Shown piece by piece: positions 25,109 through 33,570 of a DNA stretch of 64,000 nt. This DNA comes from Streptomyces sp. NBC_00236 (GTDB lineage: Bacteria; Actinomycetota; Actinomycetes; Streptomycetales; Streptomycetaceae), in the NCBI RefSeq assembly GCF_036195045.1, contig NZ_CP108100.1:4836001-4900000 (forward strand), given 5' to 3'. Each line of letters opens with the position of its first letter. Position 1 is the first letter of the stretch. The notes below the pieces were generated by a model. The model had not been told where the DNA came from, searched no databases, and saw nothing but the letters and a program-made list of their open reading frames with translations. Made by a program: the position numbers and the translations under genes.

Positions 25109-26650
25109 TCACGCGAACCGTTCGCGCAGCTGGTACTTCAGGACCTTGCGGAGCGCCTCGTTGCGGGGCAGCGCGTCGACCAGTTCCAGTTGCTCCGGGA
25201 GCTTGTGGACCGACAGGCCCTCGCCCCGCAGGTAGGCCGTCAGCTCGGGGAGGGTGAGTGCGGCGGCGCCGGGGGGCTGTTCCACCACCGCGCAGACGCG
25301 TTCGCCGCGTGACTGGTCCGGGAGGCCGATCACCGCCGCGTCGCCCACGCCGGGGTGGCGGGCCAGGAGGTCCTCTATCTCCTTCGCCGAGATGTTCTCG
25401 CCCTTGCGGATGATGATGTCCTTCAGCCGGCCGGTGAGCACGAGGTGCCCGCTCGGCCGGACATGCCCGACGTCCCCCGTGATCAGGAAGCCCTCGGCGT
25501 CGAAGGGGGAGGGGGAGGTGGACGCCAGGTAGCCCCGGCAGACCGCCTCGCCCCGGAGCCGTACCTCGCCGTCCGTCCCGTGCGGCACCGGCTTGCCGTC
25601 CTCGTCGGTGATCCGGATCTCCATGCCCTCGGGCGGGCGGCCCTCCGTCTCGGCGAGGTGTTCCACCGTGTCGTCGGGGGCGCCCATCGTGATCATCGGG
25701 ACCTCGGTCATGCCGTAGCCGTGGGTGAGCTGGACGCCCATCTCGCGGACCACCGCGTGGTACAGCTCGGGGGGTTTCGGGGCGCCGCCGCCGGCCAGCA
25801 GCCGGAGGGTGGGGACGACCGGGCGGCCCGGGTCCTTGCGCTGTTCCGCCAGGAACATCGAGTAGAACGCGGTGGAGCCCCCTGCGACCGTGACCCCGTG
25901 GCGCCGATAGCCCGCAAGGGCGTCCGGCATCGCGAAGTGCTCGAAGAGGACTGCGGGGAAGCCGTAGAGGAGGAGCATCACCGCGTAGTCCGGGCCGCCG
26001 ACGTGGGCGAACGGGAAGGCCACCGAGCCGATGTCGTCCGCCGACAGGTGCAGCGCGTGGGCCAGGCAGGAGCCGCCCGCGATCAGGCTGCGGTCGGTGT
26101 GCAGGACGCCCTTCGGGTCGGACGTGGTGCCCGAGGTCCAGTAGATCCAGCGCACCGCCGTGCCGTCGGAGGGCGGTGGGGGCAAGAAGGAAGGGTCGCC
26201 GTCCGGGAGGGTGTCGTACGCCTCGATGAGCTCCGGCGGGTGTGCGAGGTCCGCGGAGAGGCGGGCGGCCATCGCGGTGTGGTCGAAGCCGCGCCAGGTG
26301 CCCGGCACCGCGAAGTACTCCGCCTTCGACTCGCGCAGGGCGAAGCCGACCTCGCGGTCGCGGTAGAAGGGGATGACGGGGCTCTGCACTGCCCCGATCC
26401 GGGCCAGTGCGAAGGAGAGCAGCGCCGTTTCGAGGCGCGTCGGCAGTTGCCAGGCGACGACGGTGCCGGGGCGTACGCCCAGGGCGTACAGGCCCGCCGC
26501 CACCCGTTCGGCCCGGGTGCGCAGTTCGCCGAAGGTGAGCGTGCGGTCGTCCTGGATCAGGAAGGTCCGCTCCGGCGTCAGGGCGGCCCGGCGTTCGATG
26601 AGCTCCCAGAAGGTGCCCGATGCACCCAGGGCGTGTGCGGTCTCGTTCAC
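25109..26650 (-). CDS. AMP-forming acyl-CoA synthetase/ligase
   Basis: 513 residues, full length for the ANL superfamily. Activates a carboxylic acid with ATP and CoA. Motifs: phosphate loop YWTSGTTSDPKG (A3), HGYGMTEVPM (A5), EGFLITGDVGHVRPSGHL with the ribose-binding Asp (A7), and GRLKDIIIRKGENIS (A8 hinge). The usual catalytic Lys of A10 is near the C-terminus (RNEALRKVLKY). GTG start at 26650; a 15-bp palindromic operator lies 16 bp upstream. The substrate is unknown; the neighbouring acyl-CoA dehydrogenases suggest a medium-size or cyclic acid. Confidence 0.87.
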   Translation of the reverse strand: MNETAHALGASGTFWELIERRAALTPERTFLIQDDRTLTFGELRTRAERVAAGLYALGVRPGTVVAWQLPTRLETALLSFALARIGAVQSPVIPFYRDREVGFALRESKAEYFAVPGTWRGFDHTAMAARLSADLAHPPELIEAYDTLPDGDPSFLPPPPSDGTAVRWIYWTSGTTSDPKGVLHTDRSLIAGGSCLAHALHLSADDIGSVAFPFAHVGGPDYAVMLLLYGFPAVLFEHFAMPDALAGYRRHGVTVAGGSTAFYSMFLAEQRKDPGRPVVPTLRLLAGGGAPKPPELYHAVVREMGVQLTHGYGMTEVPMITMGAPDDTVEHLAETEGRPPEGMEIRITDEDGKPVPHGTDGEVRLRGEAVCRGYLASTSPSPFDAEGFLITGDVGHVRPSGHLVLTGRLKDIIIRKGENISAKEIEDLLARHPGVGDAAVIGLPDQSRGERVCAVVEQPPGAAALTLPELTAYLRGEGLSVHKLPEQLELVDALPRNEALRKVLKYQLRERFA

Positions 26651-26666
26651 GGCGAACCCCTCACAG

Positions 26667-26681
26667 CTGACGGGTAGTCAG
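26667..26681. promoter_or_regulatory. 15-bp palindromic operator, copy 1
   Basis: CTGACGGGTAGTCAG, a member of the CTGACG-NNN-CGTCAG family with one mismatch between the arms. It is 16 bp upstream of the acyl-CoA ligase start codon, overlapping the expected transcription start, so binding should repress. Confidence 0.6.
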
Positions 26682-26754
26682 ATCGTGCGGAGAGCGTAGA
26701 GCGCTGCGCCTTGTCGGTCCAGGGGTGCGGGGCTAGCCTGTGGGCGACGTCAAT

Positions 26755-26769
26755 CTGACGGGTCATCAG
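26755..26769. promoter_or_regulatory. 15-bp palindromic operator, copy 2
   Basis: CTGACGGGTCATCAG, 25 bp upstream of the amidohydrolase ATG. With copy 1 (centres 88 bp apart) it brackets the divergent promoter region between the ligase and the amidohydrolase-dehydrogenase operon. Confidence 0.6.
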
Positions 26770-26794
26770 AAATGCGTGCGCCGAAGGGGACACC

Positions 26795-27988
26795 ATGACG
26801 GAACTGCCTCGGATCGTCAGCGTCGACGACCATGTGATCGAGCCGCCGCACCTCTTCTCGACCTGGCTGCCCGCCAAGTACCGCGAGCGCGGACCGCAGC
26901 CCCTGACCGCGGGCATCGGCGAGCTGGCGTACACCGGCGGCAAGTACGTCATCACGATGGACCCGGACGGGCCGCCGACCGACTGGTGGATCTACGAGGA
27001 CCTCAAGTTCCCGTACAAGCGGAACATCGCCGCCGTGGGTTTCGACCGGGACGACATGACGCTGGAGGGGATCACCCGGGCCGAGATGCGGCGGGGGTGC
27101 TGGGACCCCGTCGAGCGGCTGAAGGACATGGACCTCAACCATGTCGAGGCGAGCCTCTGCTTTCCCACCTTCCCGCGCTTCTGCGGGCAGACCTTCGCCG
27201 AGGCCCACGACAAGGAGGTCGCGCTCGCCTGTGTGCGCGCGTACAACGACTGGATGGTCGAGGAGTGGTGCGGGGACAGCGGCGGCCGGCTGATCCCGCT
27301 CTGCATCATCCCGCTCTGGGACATCGATCTGGCCGTTGCGGAGATCAGGCGGAACGCCGCGCGGGGAGTGCGGGCGGTGACCTTCTCGGAGATCCCGACC
27401 TATCTGGGGCTGCCGTCGATCCACACCGGGTACTGGGACCCGTTCTTCGCCGTCTGCCAGGAGACCGGCACGGTCGTGAACATGCACATCGGCTCCAGCT
27501 CGCAGATGCCGGCCGCCTCGCCGGACGCCCCGCCGGCCGTCCAGGCCTCGCTCTCCTTCAACAACGCGATGGCCTCGATGATGGACTTCCTGTTCAGCGG
27601 GGTGCTGGTGAAGTTCCCGCAGCTCAAGCTCGCGTACAGCGAGGGCCAGATGGGCTGGATCCCGTACGCCCTGGAGCGCGCCGACGACGTCTGGGAGGAG
27701 CACCGGGCCTGGGGAGGGGTGCGCGATCTGATTCCCGAGCCGCCGTCCACGTACTACTACCGGCAGATGTTCTGCTGCTTCTTCCGCGACAAGCACGGCG
27801 TCGCGTCGCTCGATGTCGTCGGGCGTGACAACGCGACGTTCGAGACGGACTACCCGCACGTGGACTCGACCTTCCCGCACACCAAGGAGGTCGCGCTCGA
27901 CCACGTCAAGGGACTGGACGACGAGACCGTCTACAAACTGATGCGCGGGAACGCGATCCGGATGCTCGGTCTCGACCTCGACAAGTAG
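26795..27988 (+). CDS. Amidohydrolase-2 family metal-dependent hydrolase/decarboxylase
   Basis: 397 residues, TIM-barrel amidohydrolase_2 (ACMSD/hydroxybenzoate-decarboxylase-like) family. SVDDHVIEPPHLFSTWLP holds the N-terminal metal position (D-x-H variant), VNMHIGSSSQMP a middle His, and NATFETDYPHVDSTFPHT the C-terminal Asp/His site. Members hydrolyse cyclic amides or decarboxylate aromatic acids; actinobacterial homologues near acyl-CoA genes are common, but their reaction is mostly unknown. First gene of an operon with two acyl-CoA dehydrogenases, separated from the next gene by only 11 bp. Confidence 0.85.
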   Translation: MTELPRIVSVDDHVIEPPHLFSTWLPAKYRERGPQPLTAGIGELAYTGGKYVITMDPDGPPTDWWIYEDLKFPYKRNIAAVGFDRDDMTLEGITRAEMRRGCWDPVERLKDMDLNHVEASLCFPTFPRFCGQTFAEAHDKEVALACVRAYNDWMVEEWCGDSGGRLIPLCIIPLWDIDLAVAEIRRNAARGVRAVTFSEIPTYLGLPSIHTGYWDPFFAVCQETGTVVNMHIGSSSQMPAASPDAPPAVQASLSFNNAMASMMDFLFSGVLVKFPQLKLAYSEGQMGWIPYALERADDVWEEHRAWGGVRDLIPEPPSTYYYRQMFCCFFRDKHGVASLDVVGRDNATFETDYPHVDSTFPHTKEVALDHVKGLDDETVYKLMRGNAIRMLGLDLDK

Positions 27989-27999
27989 GCGCGCACGTC

Positions 28000-29157
28000 A
28001 TGGACCTTGCGTACACGGAGGAAGAGGAAGCCTTTCGGGCGCGGCTGCGGGAGTGGCTGGGTTCGGTGCTCCCGGGGCTGCCCGGGAAGCCGGACCCCGG
28101 TGACTGGCCGGGGCGCAGGGCGTACGACGCCGGCTGGCAGCGGCTGTTGTACGACGCCGGGTACGCGGGGCTGCACTGGCCCGCCGACGCCGGTGGCCGG
28201 GGCGCCACACCCACGCAGCACCTGATCTTCCTGGAGGAGACGGAGCGGGCCGGGGCGCCCTACGTCGGGGCGAACTTCGTCGGGCTGCTGCACGCCGGAC
28301 CCACCGTCGCGGCCGAGGGCACCGCCGAACAGCGGGCCCGCTGGCTGCCGCCGGTGCTGCGGGGCGAGGAGATGTGGTGCCAGGGGTTCAGCGAGCCGGA
28401 CGCGGGATCGGACCTGGCCTCGCTGCGGACCCGGGCGGTGCGCGACGGCGACGACTACGTGGTGAGCGGGCAGAAGATCTGGACCTCGCACGCGGAGGTC
28501 GCCGACTGGTGCGAGCTGCTGGTGAGGACGGACGCGCAGGCGCCGAAGCACCGGGGCATCAGCTGGCTCGCCATGCGGATGGACAGTCCGGGGGTCACGG
28601 TCAGGCCGCTGCGGACGCTGGCCGGGTCCACCGAGTTCGCCGAGATGTTCCTCGACGAGGTGCGGGTGCCCGTCTCGCACCGCGTCGGGGCGGAGAACGA
28701 CGGCTGGCGGGTCACCATGGTCACGCTCTCGTTCGAGCGCGGGACGGCCTTCGTCGGCGAGGTCGTCGCCTGCCGCCGGACGCTGGACGCGCTGGCCGCC
28801 GAGGCCCGCAGGAACGGGCGCTGGGACGATGCGGTGCTGCGCCGGAGGCTGGGCAGGCTGAGTGCCGAGCTCCGGGCGCTGTGGCGGCTCACCCAGTGGA
28901 ACGTCAGTGAGGCGCAGGCCAGTGGGGGAGTGCCCGGGATCGGCGGTTCGGTCTTCAAGCTGCGGTACTCGCATGTCCGCCAGGAGCTGTACGAGGCGGC
29001 GGCCGAGGTGCTCGGGGCCACGGACGCCCTGGATCTGGACCAGGAGTGGGTGCTGGACCGGCTCTCCTCGCTCTCGTACACGATCGCGGCCGGTACTTCG
29101 CAGATCCAGCGGAACATCGTCGCCGAGCGGATTCTCGGCCTGCCGAAGGGGCGGTGA
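28000..29157 (+). CDS. Acyl-CoA dehydrogenase, large subunit-like
   Basis: 385 residues, complete ACAD. N-terminal helices begin MDLAYTEEEEAFRARLREWL; the FAD/substrate strand WCQGFSEPDAGSDLASLRTR is canonical, as are QKIWTSHAEVADWCEL and the C-terminal SLSYTIAAGTSQIQRNIVAE. It would introduce an alpha,beta double bond in an acyl-CoA, using electron-transfer flavoprotein. The next gene encodes a shorter ACAD 7 bp away, suggesting the two form a hetero-oligomer as in actinobacterial steroid side-chain degradation. Confidence 0.88.
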   Translation: MDLAYTEEEEAFRARLREWLGSVLPGLPGKPDPGDWPGRRAYDAGWQRLLYDAGYAGLHWPADAGGRGATPTQHLIFLEETERAGAPYVGANFVGLLHAGPTVAAEGTAEQRARWLPPVLRGEEMWCQGFSEPDAGSDLASLRTRAVRDGDDYVVSGQKIWTSHAEVADWCELLVRTDAQAPKHRGISWLAMRMDSPGVTVRPLRTLAGSTEFAEMFLDEVRVPVSHRVGAENDGWRVTMVTLSFERGTAFVGEVVACRRTLDALAAEARRNGRWDDAVLRRRLGRLSAELRALWRLTQWNVSEAQASGGVPGIGGSVFKLRYSHVRQELYEAAAEVLGATDALDLDQEWVLDRLSSLSYTIAAGTSQIQRNIVAERILGLPKGR

Positions 29158-29164
29158 GCGGGGA

Positions 29165-30112
29165 GTGGACTTCCAGCTCTCGGAGGACCAGCGCGCCCTG
29201 CGGGCGGGGATACGGGGCCTGCTCGCCGGCCGGTTCGACAGGGACCGGATGCGGGCGGCGCACGAGCGGGGAGGGGGCGTGGACCGGGCGCTGTGGCGGG
29301 AGCTCGGTGCGGCCGGGTTCTTCGCGCTGCGGCTCCCGGAGGCGGCGGGCGGGGTCGGTCTCGGACTGCCCGAATCCGTACTCTTGTTCGAGGAGGTGGG
29401 GCGGGCGCTGCTGCCCGGACCGCTGGCCGCCACCCAGCTGGCCGCGGGCGCGGTGAAGGGGGCGGCCGAGGGTGAGGCCGTGGTCGCGCTGGCGGAGGCG
29501 GGGCGGCCCGTGGGGCACCTGGAGGGGGCCGACGCGCTGCTGGTCCTGGACGGGGACCGGACGCGGCTGGTGAGCGGCGGGGCGCTGCGACGGCTGGTGG
29601 ACGAGGCCCGGCCCGTGCGGTCGCTGGATCCGGGTACGCCGTTGTGGCGGGTGCCGGACCTGTCCGCGTACGAGGGCGAGGTGCTGCCCGACGGGGCGCG
29701 GCTGCGGTGCGAGGGTGCGCTGCTGGCCGCGGCCGAACAGCTCGGCAGTGCCGCCCGCAGCCTGGAGGCGGCCGTCCAACACGCCGGTTCGCGGGAACAG
29801 TTCGGTGTGCCGATCGGGGCGTTCCAGGCGGTCAAACATCTGTGTGCCGGAATGCTGGTGCGCGCCGAGCCGGCCCGCACTGCCGTCTACGCGGCCGCGG
29901 TGACCGGCGACCCGGTGGAGGCCGCCGGGGCCAAGCTCCTTGCCGACGAGGCGGCCGTCGACAACGCCCGCGACTGCCTCCAGGTGCACGGCGGCATGGG
30001 CTTCACCTGGGAGGCGGATGTCCATCTGCGTCTCAAGCGGGCCTGGCTGCGGTCCGGGCAGTGGCTGACGGCGGCGGACGCGGAGGAGGTGCTGGCGGCC
30101 GATCTGGGCTGA
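29165..30112 (+). CDS. Acyl-CoA dehydrogenase, short partner subunit
   Basis: 315 residues, about 60-70 shorter than a normal ACAD. The N-terminal helical domain (VDFQLSEDQRALRAGIRGLL) and C-terminal domain (AAEQLGSAARSLEAAVQHAG, DCLQVHGGMGFTWEADVHL) are present, but the middle beta domain is reduced and lacks the canonical W-x-x-x-T-E/S-P-x-x-G-S-D motif seen in its neighbour. It probably acts as the second half of a heteromeric enzyme. GTG start; AAGGGGCGG lies about 10 nt upstream, overlapping the preceding gene's end. Confidence 0.83.
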   Translation: MDFQLSEDQRALRAGIRGLLAGRFDRDRMRAAHERGGGVDRALWRELGAAGFFALRLPEAAGGVGLGLPESVLLFEEVGRALLPGPLAATQLAAGAVKGAAEGEAVVALAEAGRPVGHLEGADALLVLDGDRTRLVSGGALRRLVDEARPVRSLDPGTPLWRVPDLSAYEGEVLPDGARLRCEGALLAAAEQLGSAARSLEAAVQHAGSREQFGVPIGAFQAVKHLCAGMLVRAEPARTAVYAAAVTGDPVEAAGAKLLADEAAVDNARDCLQVHGGMGFTWEADVHLRLKRAWLRSGQWLTAADAEEVLAADLG

Positions 30113-30567
30113 GCGGGGTGCAAGGGTGCCCCGTGCACGCAGGTGACGCGACGGGCCCCAGAGGTTCACGCTGCGGAGTGACGCAGCGCAGTCGGTACGT
30201 CCCGATACCGGCTTGTGTCCTATGCGTAATTCGTCACGGGCCGGAGTCGGCGCCGGGCTCGGGTACGCTCCGTTGGATGCGAGTGGTTCTGGAACCTGGC
30301 GATCCGGATGTGGCCTGTGCGGCGACTCCGGTCCGCGAGAGGTGCCCTGCTCGTGATCCACGCGGAAGCGCCGGGCCTGCCGGGGAAGCGATTCCCGGGG
30401 TGACTGCGCGCCTCTGTTCGACTCTCCGCAACGTGCGTCGCACAGTATGCACCACGCGTACTCCTTCGCGTTGGAATATGCCCGAAGCGCTTGTTGCGGT
30501 GACTGTACGTCAACCATGCTGTCTCGTAAGGGAATCACGTTCCGTGACCCTGAGGAGGCGCGAGGCG

Positions 30568-30594
30568 ATGTGTCCGCCGGTTCGGATGGTGTGA
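30568..30594 (+). CDS. Leader micro-ORF (8 codons) ahead of the RsbW-like gene
   Basis: ATG TGT CCG CCG GTT CGG ATG GTG TGA, preceded by a strong GAGGAGG (30552-30558). The GTG start of the next gene lies 4 nt past its stop and has no ribosome binding site of its own, so the ribosome probably reaches it by reinitiation. The rest of the 485-bp interval from 30113 shows no other gene. Confidence 0.45.
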   Translation: MCPPVRMV

Positions 30595-30597
30595 GCG

Positions 30598-31122
30598 GTG
30601 CAGGTGCTTCAGGTTCAGTTGGAGGTCGGGCCCGACCCCGCGGAGGTCGGACGGGCCCGCAGATGGGCGCGTTCGAGGCTCGTCGGATCCGGGATAGGAG
30701 ACGACGAGCCGCTGGCCGAGACGCTCATCCTGCTCATCTCGGAGCTGGTCACGAACGCGGTCGTGCACACGGGCTGTCCGGCCGTGCTGCGCATGCTGTT
30801 CGGCTCGACCGGGGCCCCGGGCAATGCCGGGACCGTCCGGGTCGAGGTGGCCGACACCAGCTGCCGCCCGCCGCAGCAGCGGCACGCGGAGGGCGAGGAC
30901 ACCGGCGGCCGCGGCCTTGAACTGGTCGACGGCCTGGCCGACCGCTGGGGCTGGCAGCCGGAAGGTGCGGGCAAGCGCATCTGGTGCGAGGTCGACCGCG
31001 GTATCCCGCTGATCCAGGTGCAGATGCAGCCAGGCCCTCCCGAGCGCGAGAATGCCGACGGCTGCGGCGCGGGCGCCGCGTACGAGGCACACGAGGCGCA
31101 CGCGGGCAGCCACCGCGCGTAG
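30598..31122 (+). CDS. RsbW-like anti-sigma kinase / HATPase_c_2 protein
   Basis: 174 residues. A single histidine-kinase-like ATPase domain: N-box LISELVTNAVVHTG, G1-like VEVADTSCRPP and G2-like GGRGLELVDGLADRWGW. Such proteins are abundant in Streptomyces and either phosphorylate STAS partners or bind sigma factors. The start is fixed within two codons by an in-frame TGA at 30592. The C-terminal 25 residues (ENADGCGAGAAYEAHEAHAG) are low-complexity. Convergent with the cyclase gene. Confidence 0.85.
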   Translation: MQVLQVQLEVGPDPAEVGRARRWARSRLVGSGIGDDEPLAETLILLISELVTNAVVHTGCPAVLRMLFGSTGAPGNAGTVRVEVADTSCRPPQQRHAEGEDTGGRGLELVDGLADRWGWQPEGAGKRIWCEVDRGIPLIQVQMQPGPPERENADGCGAGAAYEAHEAHAGSHRA

Positions 31123-31219
31123 GGCCTCTCGTTCGGATCAGGCCGGGCTCGCGGGGTCCGGCGCGCCCACCCGCGCACGGGGCGGCCGGTATGGCGGGTT
31201 CCGTGCGCGCGGCGGCGGC

Positions 31220-32146
31220 TCAGAGGATCGCGACCGGGGCGACCGGCGTGCCGGTGGCGCCGACGAAGGGCTCCGGCATGGCGGAGAGCAGGAAGGCGTA
31301 GCGCCCCGCGTCCGCACAGGCTGTGGACAAGTCCTCCAGGTTCCAGTTCTGGCCCTGGAGCATGCCCATCTCGACCAGGTCGAGTGCGTGCACCCCCAGC
31401 CACAGGTCCTCGATCTCCGGCGGGAAGATCTCGAAGGTCAGCGTGTCATTGGCGACCGCGGCCACGTCGCGGGCCCGGAACCACTCCGGCGTGCGGATCG
31501 ACAGGCCCGGTGACGGATACCCGTAGGCGTTCTTGTCCCCGGAGAGGTACACCTGCACCTGTCCCGTCCGTACGAGGACGATGTCCCCGGACCGTACCCT
31601 GACCCCGGCCAGTTCCTCGGCCGCCTCCAGGTCCTCGGGGGTGACCGCGTGGCCGCCCGGCAGCCGGTCCACGCCGTGGGCACGGGCGACGTCGAGGAGG
31701 ACCCCGCGCGAGACGATGTGCGGCGCCTTGTCGATGCCGCTGAACTGCGCGCCGCCGTGGGCGGTGATCGTGGCCGCCGGCCGCCCGTTGTAGATCTTCC
31801 CCGAGTGCGAGGCGTGGGTGAGCGCGTCCCAGTGGGTCGCGGCCTGGAGCCCCAGGACGGCGGTGTCGTCGCTGGTGGCGACGGTGCCGGGGCCGAAGAT
31901 CTCCTGATTGATCTGGACCATGGTGTGCAGCGGATTGACCCGCCCGGGGATCAGCCCGCTCTGTACGCCGTCCTGCTGGAGCGGCAGGGCGAGCGCGATA
32001 CGTCGGCCGCTGCGGACGGTGGCCGCCGCCTCCTGTACGACCTCGTCGGTGATGAGGTTGAGGGTGCCGATCTCGTCGTCGGCACCCCAGCGACCCCAGT
32101 TGTTCACGCGCTTGGCGAGGTCGTGGAACTCGGCCGGCAAAGACAT
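31220..32146 (-). CDS. Cyclase family / kynurenine formamidase-like metal hydrolase
   Basis: 308 residues. The family metal motif H-W-D-x-x-x-H appears in AATHWDALTHASHSGKIYNG; GVLLDVARAHGVDRLPGGHA and SGDIVLVRTGQVQ are further conserved blocks. N-terminus NNWGRWGADDEIGTLNLIT is typical of the actinobacterial cyclase subfamily that acts on ring or amide substrates. AGGAGG lies 7 nt before the ATG. Divergent from the SDR gene, with a palindromic operator between them, so probably coregulated. Confidence 0.86.
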   Translation of the reverse strand: MSLPAEFHDLAKRVNNWGRWGADDEIGTLNLITDEVVQEAAATVRSGRRIALALPLQQDGVQSGLIPGRVNPLHTMVQINQEIFGPGTVATSDDTAVLGLQAATHWDALTHASHSGKIYNGRPAATITAHGGAQFSGIDKAPHIVSRGVLLDVARAHGVDRLPGGHAVTPEDLEAAEELAGVRVRSGDIVLVRTGQVQVYLSGDKNAYGYPSPGLSIRTPEWFRARDVAAVANDTLTFEIFPPEIEDLWLGVHALDLVEMGMLQGQNWNLEDLSTACADAGRYAFLLSAMPEPFVGATGTPVAPVAIL

Positions 32147-32175
32147 GGCGCCTCCTGGGGCTTGTGCCGGTGGAC

Positions 32176-32207
32176 CTGATGACCCATAGAATCTAACGGT
32201 CCGTCAG
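32176..32207. promoter_or_regulatory. Palindromic operator copy 3 with adjacent degenerate copy
   Basis: CTAACGGTCCGTCAG at 32193-32207 is one arm mismatch from the family consensus, 22 bp before the SDR start. Immediately beside it CTGATGACCCATAGA (32176-32190) matches the reverse complement of copy 2 in 12 of 15 positions. A double site could serve both divergent promoters. Confidence 0.55.
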
Positions 32208-32229
32208 AAACCGCGGGAAGGGGCCGGGC

Positions 32230-33147
32230 ATGGGGAACTTCTTGGCAGGCAAGGTCGTGGCAGTGACGGGTGCCGGGCGCGGCATCGGGCGGGCCGTCGC
32301 GCTCGCCGCGGCGGCGGAGGGGGCGAGGGTCGTGGTCAACGACTACGGCGTCTCCATCGAGGGAGGTGAGCCCGCCAGCGAGATAGCGGAGTCCGTCGTC
32401 AAGGAGATCGTGGCGGCGGGCGGCGAAGCGGTCGCGGTGGCGGACGACATCTCCACGATGGCCGGCGGACAGCGGGTCGTGGACACCGCGCTGGCGGAGT
32501 TCGGCCGGATCGACGGGGTCGTCTGCGTGGCCGGGATCCTGCGTGAACGCATGCTCTTCAACATGTCCGAGGCGGAGTGGGACCCCGTGGTCGCCACCCA
32601 TCTCAAGGGCACGTTCACCGTTTTCCGGGCGGCCTCCGCGGTGATGCGCAAACAGGAGGGCGCCGGCACGCTCATCGGCTTCACCAGCGGCAACCACCAG
32701 GGCAGCGTCGCCCAGGCGAACTACAGCGCGGCCAAGGGCGGCATCATCTCGCTGGTCCGCAGCGCGGCGCTGGGCCTCCACAAGTACGGCGTCACGGCGA
32801 ACGCGGTCGCGCCGGTGGCGCGGACCCGGATGTCCGCGAACGTCCCCATGGAGTTGAAGGAGATCGGCGAACCGGAGGACGTGGCGGCACTCGTCGTCTA
32901 CCTGCTCAGCGAGCGCGCCCGCGCGGAGAGGATCACCGGCCAGGTGTACACGATCGCGGGCCCGAAGATCGCGGTCTGGGCCCAGCCGAGGGAACTGCGC
33001 GCGGGGTACGCGGAAGGGGCGGCGTGGACTCCGGAACGCATCGCGGACTTCCTGCCCGGGACGGTCGGGACGGACCCGATGCCGATGCTGGCGCAGCTGG
33101 AGGAGATGGCGGCGGCGGCCAAGGCCGCGGCGCGGCCGAACGCGTAG
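32230..33147 (+). CDS. SDR-family 3-hydroxyacyl-CoA dehydrogenase-like oxidoreductase
   Basis: 305 residues. Rossmann cofactor motif TGAGRGIG (15-22 region) and catalytic Ser ... YSAAKGG (Tyr-x-x-x-Lys). The length and the insert VVNDYGVSIEGGEPASEIAE resemble the SDR domain of peroxisomal multifunctional enzyme 2 and actinobacterial acyl-CoA SDRs, so oxidation of a 3-hydroxyacyl-CoA with NAD+ is likely. The C-terminal tail beyond 250 (AQPRELRAGYAEGAAWTPER) is also typical of that group. A palindromic operator lies just upstream. Confidence 0.87.
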   Translation: MGNFLAGKVVAVTGAGRGIGRAVALAAAAEGARVVVNDYGVSIEGGEPASEIAESVVKEIVAAGGEAVAVADDISTMAGGQRVVDTALAEFGRIDGVVCVAGILRERMLFNMSEAEWDPVVATHLKGTFTVFRAASAVMRKQEGAGTLIGFTSGNHQGSVAQANYSAAKGGIISLVRSAALGLHKYGVTANAVAPVARTRMSANVPMELKEIGEPEDVAALVVYLLSERARAERITGQVYTIAGPKIAVWAQPRELRAGYAEGAAWTPERIADFLPGTVGTDPMPMLAQLEEMAAAAKAAARPNA

Positions 33148-33214
33148 CCGGGTGAGCCTTCCCGCCCCGGGGCGGGCGCCTGCCACCGCCTCTGCGGCAC
33201 GGGTTCCTTCCCCT

Positions 33215-33295
33215 TGCGGGGTGGGGCGGCCCGCATTCGTCCCTGCGGGGTGGGGCGGGCGCGGATTCGTTCCTGCGGGGTGGAGTGGGCCTGTG
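33215..33295. repeat. Tandem repeat of about 30 bp, 2.6 copies
   Basis: Units starting TGCGGGGTGGGGCGG recur at 33215, 33244 and 33274 (periods 29 and 30), each followed by GCATTCGT or GGATTCGT. Non-coding, between the SDR gene and the inverted repeat at 33341. Confidence 0.6.
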
Positions 33296-33340
33296 TCCTC
33301 CTGCCTGAGGGGGCTTGCCCTGCGGGAGCGGGGCGTGAAA

Positions 33341-33477
33341 TCAAGCCCCTCCGGCGATTGAGGAGCGGGGGTGCGGGGGCGGAGCCCCCGGTCGGGGCCG
33401 AGCTCCGGTTGCCTGGCGCGGGCGCGTCGCCGGGGCGCTGCCCCGGACCCCGCTCCTCACTCGCCGGAGGGGCTTGA
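33341..33477. repeat. Inverted repeat with 30-bp arms (same family as the 24.7 kb element)
   Basis: Arms 33341-33370 and 33448-33477 are inverted copies differing at one position. The outer sequence TCAAGCCCCTCCGGCGATTG is related to the arm of the 24.7 kb element. The 77-bp centre is GC-rich with smaller repeats (CGGGGGCGGAGCCCCCG). The 423-bp gap 33148-33570 holds only these repeats and the promoter region of the alcohol dehydrogenase gene. Confidence 0.65.
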
Positions 33478-33570
33478 TCTGGCCACGTACACGCACAAGT
33501 GCGGGAAGCACACCGGCAATTCAAGGAACACCACCGCCGAGCGCGTGCTCGGCCCAGCGAGGGAGTCGAG

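Noticed and set aside
30234..30513. A minus-strand frame of about 93-97 codons in the gap before the RsbW-like gene
   Set aside because: Arg/His/Thr-rich, no ribosome binding site, no third-position bias and no domain.
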